Positions 1 through 11,496 of a stretch of DNA of 64,000 nucleotides are shown one piece after another. Position 1 is the first letter of the stretch. Every line of letters starts with the position of its first letter. The notes under the pieces were generated by a model. The model worked only from the letters and a program-made list of their open reading frames with translations. It searched no databases and had not been told where the DNA came from. The stretch comes from Gnetum montanum (taxonomy: Eukaryota > Streptophyta > Gnetopsida > Gnetales > Gnetaceae), in assembly GCA_015680685.1 (NCBI GenBank), contig MNCI01009276.1, forward strand, positions 207,700 through 271,699, read 5' to 3'. The position numbers and the translations under genes are program-made.

Positions 1-1456
1 TAAATTTTCCAATCCTATGTGTATTATATATAATTATAAACGGCCTTTATTATTAAAGGATAGAACTCTTTTTACTTTATCACATATGATATTTTTGTAT
101 ATACTATTTGCCAATGAGAAATGTATTTTAATGGGTAAGCTCATAGTTTTGTAAACAACAGGCTACAAATTCAGGTTGTGCATGATATATTGCTATGTTC
201 ATTGTACCACACAAAATGCATGATGAAGTAAAATCTTCGCATATAATTATACTAATTAATAAAGTAAGAATGGAATTATATCATTTTCTATTTAACACCA
301 AAGGATGGAATAATGTAAGATATGAGGATAGAATATATAATTTTATTAAAAGATTAGAAAGATAGATTATTAGAATGTTGTGGGATAGATTTCTTCATAA
401 GAAAATAGATAATCTCAAAGTCAAAATTTCTAAGAGTTATTCAAGCTATCAATGTTGGTTCTAAGTCATTATGTCAAAGTACTCAAATTACATGAATAAT
501 GAATACATCAATTGTATTCAAGATTTATTGTTATTAATGTATTTTGTACAAACTAATGAATCTAGTAGATTCTTTGGTCCTATGTAGATGTAATTAGACT
601 TTAGTTTCAATTTCATATAGTCTCTTTTTAACTCCATCCCATATGTATTATTTTTTCCTATTACACCTATGTTCTTCTTGTTGGTCTTCCTTCCAAATAC
701 CAAAACTTTACATACATAACAAAGAACTAAACTAAACTAATTATTATCTAAATTTGTTGGATCCCTAATGTACAAAAATTGATTTTATGGACAAAGTGAT
801 GATCCAAACTCCCAAGTCGCTAAATGAAACTACATATAATTTCACAAATCAATAAAAACTACCACTAACTTCTCTTTTTGCATCTAATAAAATACCCAAT
901 CCCTATTGGACAAAAATTGAATGTATGGATAGAGTCAGAATCCAAACTCCCAATGAAATTTGATTGTTATTTTTTTTTTTAATTCATCATTTACAATAGT
1001 TTGTTCTTCAAAAGCTTTTGTAGCTTTATGCTTTTATCCACTAGTTTAGCATTCATGAATATCTTAGAAGCATATAAAATGTCAAGGATTAAAGATAAGA
1101 AAAATGTTCAACACTGATATATAAATTTGTAAAATGTTCTCCTTTCTCATGACCTTGATGCATTTATCCTATTAACATGGGCTAACCTATTAAGGTAGAC
1201 ACAGAATTTGACAAAGATTTACTATAGTTGACTATCTATTTAACACTAGTTTTTGAACATATTTTTTTCACCATGCCTTTAAGTATTACATGTCTCAACA
1301 TATCTCTTAGAAGTAAACCAATGACATTTAGACTACAAGCCACATGCTATGTATTTCAATTAATTTTCAGCAATAAATTTTCAAGTATTTATATAGATAG
1401 CAACTTGTCCATACATGCTATATATTTTAATTAATTTTCAACAAGAAATTTTTTGG
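1..1456. other. AT-rich flank without a gene
   Basis: No open frame here resembles a known protein; the short frames present are not supported. The sequence is AT-rich, unlike the GC-richer retroelement LTRs that follow. It is the host DNA into which element 1 inserted; its last 114 bases are the short tandem repeat described separately. Confidence 0.6.
1343..1456 (+). repeat. 71-bp tandem repeat cut by element 1
   Basis: A unit starting CATGCTAT at 1343 recurs with few changes at 1414. The second unit stops at 1456, where element 1 begins, and resumes after it at 26792 with TCAAG followed by the same ATATAGATAG text seen at 1390-1400. The first unit therefore shows the empty target site and fixes both outer borders of the nest. 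Confidence 0.6.
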
Positions 1457-2275
1457 TGATGAGTCATCCTTTTGTGGCCCCCATGTTGAATACTTGACGT
1501 TGCCTCATCTGAATCTCGCTTATAAATATGGTACTAGGGTGCTCAAATGAGACAGGTAACAAGTAGTTGATAGTCAATAGATAGTTCTAGTTTTCATTTT
1601 CTTCTTTCGAAGTCTGTTATTCCTAGTGCATGCCCATAGTGTGATGCTTGTAATCATACGACACCTTTGTTCAAGTGTGACAAACTTGGACATGTTACAT
1701 GACTGGCAAATAAAGATTGAGATTACTTCCATCATTGTAGCATCCACTAAGATTAGCATTGCTTTAATTATTTAATGCTTTCTTTAGTTAAAAATTTTCA
1801 TTTATTGTTATTTACTATTCCTATTATTAAGCGGAATGCATACACCCTAATCACAAGCATTTTAAGTGTAAACTATTGATAATCTAGAGGTGTATCGTTT
1901 GGTACAACTAGTGACGTACAGTTGACAATCCCAAAAGTAGCTTCACGAAGTCCAAGATGTGTATGGATGGTTAAGAGTGGATACTCATCACCATAGGCTA
2001 GATTAGATCTTGTTTTCCATTATCCCTTAGTTTAATTAATTTATCTCTTTTTGTCATCAGGAGTAGCATAGAGAGTAGACAACATCATACACCTCACTTT
2101 GGACTAAACCATACATGACAAAGCTACCACTAATCCAAGTGGGAAGACAACAAACTGTGATCAAAGCATAATGATCTAGACACCACAACTAGTCTCATCC
2201 ATGGAATTCAATTGGATCATGCGTGAACATTTGTGATTCATATGGTTGAGCATAGGGATACCTCATCGCTCATCA
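1457..2275 (+). repeat. 5' LTR of element 1
   Basis: Begins TGATGAG and ends CTCATCA, the termini shared by the other LTRs of this group. A TATA box (TATAAATA) lies at 1521-1528. It matches 25932-26791 along its length. Unlike elements 2 and 3 its U3 has few GATATC motifs; related GATGTY and GACATC forms are seen in the partner LTR. Confidence 0.8.
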
Positions 2276-2276
2276 T

Positions 2277-2295
2277 TGGTGATGTTGCCGAGGAT
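2277..2295 (+). other. Primer-binding site of element 1 (tRNA-Asp type)
   Basis: TGGTGATGTTGCCGAGGAT directly follows the LTR. It is a mutated version of the tRNA-Asp complement typical of Athila-like elements (TGGCGCCGTTGCCGGGGA). Confidence 0.6.
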
Positions 2296-2401
2296 GGTGC
2301 TAGTTATCTAAATTAGTTATATTATACAAGATCACTGTAAAAAGCCTTAATGATATATCTTTTAGGAAATATTAAATTACACACATTATAAGCCAACAAC
2401 C

Positions 2402-4848
2402 ATGTCTCTCCCACATAGAAATGACATTTGCATGGTATAGCGAACACATTCATTGGAGAAATAATGCACTATATATGAAGAAGATTGGAGTGATCAACCT
2501 TATGCAAGGATTTCTTATGATCATGACCACCCTAACAACACCTAGAGACTACATTCACCTAAGCCAGACAATCTTGGAGGAGATGATGTAGGTCCTAAAC
2601 TAGGGGAGGCCTCAAGGCCTAAGACCTCCTCAAAACCAGAAAATGATAAATTAAGGGACCCTGAGGAATACCATAGAAGCCATGGCAATCCTTACAGTTC
2701 CTCATCTTCTTCTTCCCCTTCAACGTCTAGTTCTAATGAAGATGAATGTAGGTATAGAGATAAAGCTCTTCTAAAGGGTTGGACTAAACATCAAAATCAA
2801 ATCCACAAGAAATGTCAAAGACAACATCATCACAATCAAACAGATAGAGATAGACATTTCCCTCACAATTTGTTTGATAATGATGAACTCCTATTGGCCA
2901 CTAAGAGCCTAATGCATATAGCAAAGGTCATTAAGATATCTTGCAAGCATCGTAAAAAGAGTCAACTACCTAAGTTTGACATCAATAATATCCCAAAATT
3001 TGCATAAGGCTATGATACAGATTCGCAACATCATTTACAAGCCTTCCATGATGCCTATGCTTTTTACAACATTGAAAATGGATAGAAAAAGCTTAAGCTC
3101 TTTCATAGTACACTAATTGGTAAGGCCTAATTGTGATATAGATCATTGAGACCAAACTCAATCTGAAGATGGTCTATAATGTTGGAACTTTTCAACAAGA
3201 AATACCAAACCTATGTAAGAGTGTCCAATCTAGGAAGACAAATCCACAAGTGGAAACAAGAACAACATGAACCCTTGGAAACAACCCTAAATAGATATTA
3301 TGCCTTACTAAATCGATGCCTAGGTCATGGTTTCTCCGAGGAAGAACAACTTTACCACATCATAGATGGGCTTCGTAGTGAAACAAGGGTGATCCTTGGG
3401 ATGTATGCCCCAAGGCAATTATATGAGCTCCAAGCCCATCAGGTTAGAGAGCTAATAGAGCATGTGGTAAAGGAAGAAGGAGAGATGTGCAAGTGAGAGA
3501 ATGTCGAGAAATATCAATGGGACCCAACTCTTCAATCAAAGAAGGTCCAAATTTATGGTAAGAAAAATGAAACTACCTTTGATAAGGTGGTTCTGCAATA
3601 GACTTTGCTAATAGAGGAATCTATTGATGATCTAGAAGCAAAATTGAATAGGATGTCTAAATGGATAAATGAAAACGTCACAACCCTTATTGAAATGGTT
3701 GTAGAGAAGATCATGCAACACAAGCTAGGCGAACACAATAAATAGAGGACACCAAACCAAGAAACAAATCGAAACACTTTTCGACAAATGAGAAAAGTGG
3801 TTGACAAAAGTGAGGCTAAAGACTCCACCACATACAAAGATGATGGATGCAACCTATGCATATATGACCATCCAAAGGGCCAATGCCCCATATTGTTGAA
3901 TCTACAAGAGTATTAGGTAGGTGCCTTAAATCTAAAGTTTGTGCAAAAGCACATGCTTAGGAGACTGCCTCTTCCACAAGGTAATTTTAGATAGTCCCAC
4001 AACTGATGGTACCATTCTAGGGGGGCTTATTACCAACCTCAACATGGTCATTAACCATAGTGGCAAGAACCATAGTTGTGGGGGAGGCCACCACTATCTG
4101 CCAAAAATGCATAACTATTATGTTCAACACCATGTTTCTCCAAATAGTTTTACATCCTCCACTTCAAATCACCACTACCAGTTTCCCGAGTACCATCAAT
4201 ACATGAAATTCCCTAAAGGATCACCACCTCGTGCCTCTTACCATCCAACTTACCCTCAATACAATCATAATCCACCTCCTTATATGCCATCACCAACAAC
4301 ATAAGAAGGTTCAACACCACAATACTAACAAACAAATGCTACTTGTGTTGCAAATGTGTGAAGATGTGCTAATACTAGTGGGTCTCAACCACAACATAGG
4401 AAACGTCCTTTCTGAAAGAAAGGCCATAAGGCAAAGCAGACCACGCATGGACCCACCACATCATTCGAGCCAACACAAGGCCTACATGGTGCATCACCTT
4501 CCTTATCTCAACCAACATTTTCCAACCATATATAAGGGCCACCATTTGTCCATACTCAAATTCCACATCCAACCAACGAATCTACCAATGTGGGAAGACA
4601 AATAAATCCATGCATACCACCTCATGATCAAGGGTGCAATCATGGGTTGACCATCCATAATGTTAACACACCTCATATCCTGACCCACCATACATATAAC
4701 AATCAGGTGTGTGACCAACAATTTTTCTGCCCAGCCACCATACCACCAACATGCACCCAGTGGTTGGGGCATGAAAGGTTCCCAAAATTTTAAACATGCA
4801 TGGATCCTATTCATCCACTTACTAATCCTAGCCATGACCACATGTTTA
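2402..4848 (+). pseudogene. gag of element 1, decayed
   Basis: The frame opens at ATG 2402 but is broken by stops and frameshifts. The longest open piece (3179-3496) matches the retrotransposon gag core of the other elements, with the segment YALLNRCLGHGF and a following IIDGL. Near 3850-3890 lies CNLCIYDHPKGQC, a zinc-knuckle-like motif spaced CX2CX3HX4C, followed by a proline-, histidine- and tyrosine-rich tail to about 4800. Gag would form the particle and bind RNA. The sequence ends at the internal polypurine motif AGTCATGGGGG. It cannot be translated as it stands. Confidence 0.75.
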
Positions 4849-5002
4849 GTCATGGGGGTTACACCCATTCTAATCTTCAGGATTTTTAAGTTCTTTTTAT
4901 CTTTTTCTTTTTACAATTTTTTATCATTTTCCTATTTTTTCTACTTTTTTCTAGTTGTGGTTTTAATTTTCTTTGTAGGTGATGAGTCATGAATTTTCTG
5001 GC

Positions 5003-5113
5003 TGTGATATCGTAGTCGTGATATATCAGCCCTGTTGTATCAGTAGCTGAGATATCGCAGCGGCCATGATATCGCATACGCAATATCACAATGCGCCACA
5101 ATTTCTATAAATA
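5003..5113 (+). promoter_or_regulatory. U3 GATATC array and TATA box, element 2
   Basis: Within about 90 bases there are three exact GATATC palindromes and several one-base variants (GATATA, GTATC, AATATC), each in a short context such as TGATATCGCA. They end just before TATAAATAAGAGG at 5106. The arrangement resembles repeated activator sites upstream of a core promoter; the binding factor is unknown. Confidence 0.55.
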
Positions 5114-5324
5114 AGAGGCAGCTTTCCCAGTTTTAGGTATTAGGAGTTAGAAGTAGTGAAGCTCTGGCAGTTTGATCCCTCTAGAGTTAGATTATTTTTC
5201 CGTGTCTGCCCACAGTGTCGTGAATGTAATTGTACGGTGTCTCTATTTGAGTGTGACGTACTTGGACACGCACATGACCAGCAATAAAGATCGAGATTAC
5301 TTCATCATTGCAGCATTCACTTTG

Positions 5325-5360
<36 letters not shown>

Positions 5361-5447
5361 TTTTATTTACTATTTTCTCTCTCTCACCCTTAAACTCCTA
5401 GAACGCGGAACAAGTACGACTTGGTTACGAGCATTTAAGTGTGACTA

Positions 5448-5567
5448 CTTGGTAACCCAGTGGCGTATCTAGGATCTACGCTTGGTAACCTAGTGGTGTA
5501 TTTGGGATCTACGCTTGGTAATCCCAATGGCGTAACTAGGATCTATGCTTGGTAATCCCAGTGGTAT
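5448..5567 (+). repeat. 33-bp tandem repeat within LTR, four copies
   Basis: CTTGGTAA recurs at 5448, 5481, 5514 and 5548, each followed by CCYARTGGYGTA-like text and GGATCTA. The same array is in the partner LTR near 11028-11150. LTRs of element 3 have only two looser copies, so the array expanded in this subfamily. Confidence 0.75.
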
Positions 5568-5913
5568 TCATGCACGAGGTCCAAGATGTGTACGGTTGAT
5601 CAAGGAATTGGTTGCTCGTCGCACTTAGGCTAGATTAGATTTTCTTACCCTTTTCCTCCTAGCTTAGCTTAGTTAATATTATTTTCCACTGCCTTCAGCA
5701 GTAGTATAGATTAGGAACACATCATACACCTCACTCTGGACTAAACCATACGTGGCAAATATATAATACTAGTCCAAGTGGGAAGACAGTGAACTACGAC
5801 CTAAGGATAACTGTCTAGGTGCCACAACTAGTCCATCTGCTGAGTTCAACCGGATCGCGCATGCTACGCTCAATTCGTATGGTTGAGTGTAGGGGTACCT
5901 CACCACTCATCAT

Positions 5914-5932
5914 TGGCACCATTGCCGGGGAC
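5914..5932 (+). other. Primer-binding site of element 2 (tRNA-Asp type)
   Basis: TGGCACCATTGCCGGGGAC follows the LTR. It differs at two positions, both G-to-A, from the complement of the tRNA-Asp 3' end. Confidence 0.8.
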
Positions 5933-6056
5933 GGTGCTAGTTATCTAGATTAGTTATATCATACAAGGTCGCTATATAGGACTTAACGATATATCTCTTA
6001 GGAAGAAGAAATAATTATAAAAAGTCACATACAAATTCACACACAACTTCACAACA

Positions 6057-8022
6057 ATGCCTCTCCTACAAGATCACAATAATGCCACGCTTAGTGAGGA
6101 AGTTTATTGGAGAACCAACGAACTAGATGACAATGAAGATTGGAGTACGCAACCTTATGCAGGAGTCCTCTACGTTTATGAACACCCTAACAATACTCAA
6201 AGACTCTCGTCATCCAACTCTGACATCTCTAGTGAGGATGAGACATCCCATAGAACAAGGAGGCCCAAAAGGCCTAGGACCTTCTCAATAACTACCAAGA
6301 ACTTACTTGGGGATGACTGGAAGACTTACAAAAGTCATAACGAGTTTTACAGTTCCTTCTCTTCCTCTACTCCTTCAACATCAGATTATGACACGGATGA
6401 CTATCTTTCAAGGGATCGGCATAGAACAAAAAATCAAGCTCACAAAGAAAATCAAGAACACCAACATAAACAAAGGTAACATCATCCCAACTTACAAACT
6501 CATAACCTACTTAGTGATGATGAACCCCTACTAGCGACTAAGAGCCTAATGCCAATACAAGAGGCTATTCGAATCTCTCGTAGGCATCGTAAAGAGAGTT
6601 GTCTACCCAAGCTCAATTTAAGAAACTTCCCTAACTTCTCAGGAGGCTATGATTTAGACCCATATCAACATTTAAAAGCCTTCTGCGATGCCTGTACGTG
6701 GAACAACATTGATAACGAGTGGCAAAAACTTAAGCTCTTCCCTATGACACTTGTTGACCAAGCAAAAGTATGGTATAGATCGTTAAAATCAAATTCGATA
6801 CGACGCTGGTCAACAATGGTAGAAGTCTTTAATGAAAATAATCAAACCTATGCAAGAGTGTCAGCCTTGAGGAAACAAATCCAAGGATGGAAACAAGCAA
6901 AACATGAACCCTTAGACATGGCCTTAGAAAGATATTATGCACTGTTAAACAACTATCTAGGCCATGGGTTTTCTGAGGAAAGGCTAATGTGCCATATCAT
7001 TGATGGGCTATGTAATGAAANATAAGATGTTGGAATGGATGTATCAAAAGAGTGGAGAATTTATCAACACCATTGGAGATAGAGTTTTGACCACCCAAGA
7101 AACAGGATGAAATAGTAGACATTCGGAAGAAAATAATAAAGGGAATAAGTGCTCAACTGCTAACCCTATGTACGAATGCAACATATGCCTGTACGATCAC
7201 CCCAAGGGCCAATGCCCAATATTGTTACATATACATGAGCATTGGGAAAATACGTTACATCCAAAGTTCGTACAGAGGTACTGTGTTCGGTCATAGTGGC
7301 AACAATCCCAGTTGTGGGGGAGACCACCCTTAGACTGGAGGCACCCTTCATATTTTCTGAATTCAAATGCTTATCATGTTCAACATCCTGTTTCTCCATT
7401 TGGGCCACCATACTCTATCTCACCACAATACTATCAACCCATACCTCCAACACAACCACCACCTTATGCATCTTATACTCCTTCTAAATTTCAACATTCT
7501 TATCCTTTCCCTCCTTCCACAGTGCCACCAACCATTCCTAAGGTGTTTGTGCCACAGCAACAACCCACGAACAACACTTGTGCTACTGTTACTAACAGCA
7601 GTGAGAAGCCTCCTCAACATCAAAAGCGTCCTTTCTTTAAACACTACCGTAGGAAGGGACAACATAACTTTGAGGCCACTGCATCTTCCAACCCAGCACA
7701 AGTCCCACACTGTGGTGCACCCTTACCTTCGAACCCAGCACCTCATGTAACTTCATCAAGGCCACCAACGTACACTCCAACAACCATACGGCCCAATGAA
7801 CACAATCATGGGAGGCATCAGCCCAATCCTTGCATACCATCTAACAATCCCAAACATCATAGTGGGTCAACTCGTTATCCGAGAACTACATCGTATGAAG
7901 TGCCCCACTATTCTTATTATGAAGTGTGTGAAATCCAAGGGGATAAGTATAGACCAGTCCCAATACTTCCAACATGCAAGGATCCTTATTTCCCATTTGT
8001 TAATCCTTGCCATACTCAATAG
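6057..8022 (+). pseudogene. gag of element 2, frameshifted
   Basis: Starts at ATG 6057 and ends at a stop at 8020-8022 before an internal TATGGGGGA motif. Three open pieces remain: an acidic, serine-rich N-terminus (6057-6479), the gag core (6549-7020) containing WNNIDNEWQKLKLFPMTL and YYALLNNYLGHGF, and a Pro/His/Tyr-rich tail (7312-8022). CNICLYDHPKGQC near 7175-7215 is the CX2CX3HX4C knuckle. An isolated N at 7021 coincides with loss of sequence present in relatives (after IIDGL), so part of the break is probably an unresolved assembly gap. It is the least damaged gag in the left nest. Confidence 0.8.
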
Positions 8023-9782
8023 TTTAGTTATGGGGGATATCCCCCATTTCAATAGCAAGTAGGATTAATAAATATTTTTTGTTTTCTATAATTTTACAAC
8101 TTTTTGTTTTTCAGTTTTTCATTTTTTTTTCAACTTTTTGTGTTTTATCTTTTTGTGTGTTTGTCTTTTCACGTTTTTGTAAGTAATCTCATCTACGAAT
8201 AAAACATTCTTGTGGATTGTTGGTTGAGGTATGTTTTATGTTATTAAGTCATGAGTGATCAATTATTTGAAACAGTGAGCCCACTACATCCACTCATCCA
8301 CTCTATAAATAAGAGGGTCCATTCATGGGTACAGTGATATTCTTGAAATTTCTAAAACTTAAAATTAATTTTGTGTTCATTGTACCCAGAATGAAGAAGG
8401 ATGGACCAAGAGGGAATGATTAGGGTGTGACATCAAGGGGACTTGTGGATTCTCTTTGGTGACAACTGTGGGAGTTTTCATGTAAGATGGTCATACTAAG
8501 ATCCTTGTAGATCTAATGAAAAATGGGAGTAAGAGTAATCAAAAGGGCACTCAAAAATCAAATGTTGTTCAAGGGGGTCCCACTAGAAAGACATGCATCC
8601 ATGCCTAAAGGTTGGCGACTTCTCTGGATTTAGTAAGGTGAAAAAAAAACAAAGTGCCATAAAACAAAAAAATCACTCCTCCCTTGTACTAAATGCCAAG
8701 TGATCNNNNNNNNNNNNNNNNNNNNNNNNNNNNNNNNNNNNNNNNNNNNNNNNNNNNNNNNNNNNNNNNNNNNNNNNNNNNNNNNNNNNNNNNNNNNNNN
8801 NNNNNNNNNNNNNNNNNNNNNNNNNNNNNNNNNNNNNNNNNNNNNNNNNNNNNNNNNNNNNNNNNNNNNNNNNNNNNNNNNNNNNNNNNNNNNNNNNNNN
8901 NNNNNNNNNNNNNNNNNNNNNNNNNNNNNNNNNNNNNNNNNNNNNNNNNNNNNNNNNNNNNNNNNNNNNNNNNNNNNNNNNNNNNNNNNNNNNNNNNNNN
9001 NNNNNNNNNNNNNNNNNNNNNNNNNNNNNNNNNNNNNNNNNNNNNNNNNNNNNNNNNNNNNNNNNNNNNNNNNNNNNNNNNNNNNNNNNNNNNNNNNNNN
9101 NNNNNNNNNNNNNNNNNNNNNNNNNNNNNNNNNNNNNNNNNNNNNNNNNNNNNNNNNNNNNNNNNNNNNNNNNNNNNNNNNNNNNNNNNNNNNNNNNNNN
9201 NNNNNNNNNNNNNNNNNNNNNNNNNNNNNNNNNNNNNNNNNNNGGTACATTCTCTAAGTGCCCTAACTTCAATAAAAATATATATACATGACCCCGCTAT
9301 GCTAATCAACATTATTTGCAACTGTTCATGAAGGGAAAGTTTTTCAAATTTCTCTCTACGACTTGCGATTGCGCATCCCTTGCTTCCATATCCATAACTC
9401 GCTCGCTGGTACTCCGATTTTCATTTCATCTGAACCTACTTGACCCAGGAGTGTCCACTTAATCGTGGGGAAGGGGGCACATGCCGAATAGTGCATAAAT
9501 TTTTTGAAATTCATTATCACCCAAAGGACATATTTAAGGGTAATTAGTTCAAAAATTAAGAATAGAATGTGTCAAAAACAATTTCACCCCCTTAGCTATA
9601 CCAAAAAAATTAAATTTGGAAACCACCTAAGCAAAGAGGACTCAACACTATAATCTTTTGGGGACATGTTCTTCCAATAATTAACATCACACAGAAATAA
9701 AGTAAATCTATTAAGGAAAGCAGTAAGGTATAACCTAACTTTGGTAACAACCTTACTAACAATTGGTCTCATGTGATTGCAG
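8023..9782 (+). other. Untranslated spacer between gag and aORF, element 2
   Basis: No coding frame. It holds a T-rich tract (8070-8190), a conserved block GGGTGTGACATCAAGGGGA (8423-8441), a second conserved block with AAAGACATG and CCTAAAGGTTGG (8581-8624), the N gap, and a polypurine-like stretch near 9461-9478. It ends in TGATTGCAG immediately before the aORF ATG, which resembles a 3' splice site. The same order is seen in element 1 (11497-13292). Confidence 0.6.
8706..9243. other. Assembly gap (538 N)
   Basis: Run of unknown bases. Frames crossing it are not evidence of genes. Confidence 0.99.
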
Positions 9783-10379
9783 ATGGCCCCGAAATGTGGA
9801 TAACAGGAAGGTCCTGCTCAAGGTGCGATCAAATGATCTCAGAGAGGTGGAAGACAAGATCCTACCGAACAACATGCAGAATAGGAGGAACAATCATTCA
9901 GTGTTCATCAAGAAGATCCTCCTACCGTACAGTCTGGGCAGGCAGAAGCAGGAGATACCCTCTTTGAAAGTGGTGCCTTGTACTCAAGGGAAATGTACCA
10001 ATTTTGGCACAATAAAGCAGAAGGCACCATGGTTAACATTTGTGGTGTGACTATTGATTTCTCTATTCAAGCCATTTCGGAAGTATTAAACCTTACGAAC
10101 ACAGAGCCAAAGGTTGCTCAGAACCATCTAGACACTTTTAGAACTAAGCAACTTAATAAACTATTGACAGAGAATAAAGGGGTGGCAAAAGAAAAAGAGA
10201 AGGCTAACTGGGCTGCCTCTATGGCACAAGTGAAAACTTACACGCACGCCAAGGCACTCAAGGCCTTACAAGGGGAGAAACTCCAGGCCGTACTTCAACG
10301 CCATCAAGCTTCAAAGCCTAGAGTGCAAGAAAAGGGAAAGAAACCTATGGAGGAGCCACCACCACAAGGAACTACATAA
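9783..10379 (+). pseudogene. Short aORF of element 2
   Basis: ATG 9783 to stop 10379 is one frame interrupted by a few in-frame stops. It starts MAPK, as in element 6, continues with a Gln/Gly-rich leader, then FWHNKAEGTM and NICGV, then jumps to a lysine- and alanine-rich tail ending KKPMEEPPPQGTT. Compared with element 1 the middle of the protein, including most of the coiled-coil region, is missing. Function unknown; by position (downstream of gag, separate ATG) it occupies the place of env-like or additional ORFs of Athila/Tat elements. Confidence 0.6.
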
Positions 10380-10548
10380 GTTCCATCATTTTGTATTCAT
10401 AAGATTTTCTTTTGTGTTTTGTCTCACTCCACACTGCAGCATGAATCCATTCTAGTCAGTCAATAATCCCATACCTATCCACTGTGTAGTCAATGGAGCT
10501 TGTTCTCTCTGTAACTCGAGGATGAGTTTTCATTCAGTCATGGGGGTA

Positions 10549-11491
10549 TGATGAGTCATGAATTTGCTGGCTGTGATATCGCAGTCATGATATATCAGCC
10601 CTGTTGTATCAGTAGCTGAGATATCGCAACGGCCGTGATATCGCGTCTTCCCTGCGATATCATGTATGTGATATCGTAGTGCGTCACAATTTCTATAAAT
10701 AAGAGGTGGATTTTCCAGTTTTAGGTATTAGGAGTTAGAAGTAGTGAAGCTCTGGTAGTTTGATCCCTCAAAGTTAGATTATTTTTCTGTGTCCGCCTGT
10801 AGTGTGGTGAATGTAATTGTACGGTGTCTCTATTTGAGTATGACATACTTGGACACGCATATGACCGGCAATAAAGATCAAGATTACTTCATCATTGCAG
10901 CATTCACTTTGTTATTTATTTATTTGTTTATTTATTTAATGTTATTTACTATTTTCTCTCTCTCACCCTTAAACTCCTAGAACGTGGAACGAGTACGACT
11001 TGGTTACGAGCATTTAAGTGTGACTACTTGGTAACCTAGTGGCATATCTAGGATCTACGCTTGGTAACCCAGTGGTGTATTTGGGATCTACGCTTGGTAA
11101 TCCCAGTGGTGTAACTAGGATCTATGCTTGGTAATCCTAGTGGTAGTCGTGCATGAGGTCCAAGATGTGTACGGTTGATCAAGGAATCAGTTGCTCATCG
11201 CACTTAGGCTAGATTAGATTTTCTTACCCTTTTCCTCCTAGCTTAGCTTAGTTAGTATTATTTTCCACTGCCTTCAGGAGTAGCATAGATTAGGAACACA
11301 TCATACACCTCACTCTAGACTAAACGATATGTGACAAATATATAATACTAGTCCAGGTGGGAAGACAGCGAACTACGACCTAAGGATAACTATCTAGGTG
11401 CGACAACTAGTCCGTCTGCCGAGTTCGACCGGATCATGCGTGCTACGCTCAATTCGTATGGTTGAGTGTAGGGGTAACTCACCACTCATCA
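10549..11491 (+). repeat. 3' LTR of element 2
   Basis: Begins after the polypurine tract TCATGGGGGTA (10539-10548). Its U3 has five exact GATATC sites between 10572 and 10676, a TATA box at 10694-10701 and the 33-bp repeats near 11028. It ends CACTCATCA followed by the target copy GTAGG. Confidence 0.9.
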
Positions 11492-11496
11492 GTAGG

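Larger units (their letters stand above)
4980..5912 (+). repeat. 5' LTR of element 2
   Basis: 933 bp, TGATGAG to CTCATCA. U3 carries a GATATC array, a TATA box is at 5106-5113, an (ATTT)n microsatellite is at about 5331-5360, and a four-copy 33-bp repeat lies further downstream. It matches the 943-bp LTR at 10549 closely, with scattered transitions. Confidence 0.9.
4980..11491 (+). mobile_element. Element 2: Athila-like LTR retrotransposon lacking pol
   Basis: LTRs at 4980-5912 and 10549-11491 enclose gag and a short aORF but no protease, reverse transcriptase, RNase H or integrase. The insertion is flanked by GTAGG at 4975-4979 and 11492-11496, a perfect 5-bp target duplication, inside element 1 just after its gag. 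The interior contains a 538-base N gap (8706-9243). Element 1 resumes at 11497 with text that parallels element 2 from about 8190, so the two are relatives. The lack of pol is probably genuine because the non-coding spacer follows gag directly, although the gap could hide about half a kilobase. Confidence 0.9.

Noticed and set aside
4375-4868. Minus-strand frames opposite the gag tail of element 1, and similar frames opposite gag in elements 2, 3 and 4
   Set aside because: Shadows of the Pro/His/Tyr-rich gag tail; codon composition mirrors the coding strand and no motif is present.
5331-5360. (ATTT)n run as a functional element
   Set aside because: Simple microsatellite, shorter and interrupted in the partner LTR (about 10910-10940).
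8630-9331. Long open frames across 8706-9243 on both strands
   Set aside because: They consist almost entirely of N; the same applies to frames over 30257-30550 and 53454-53964.
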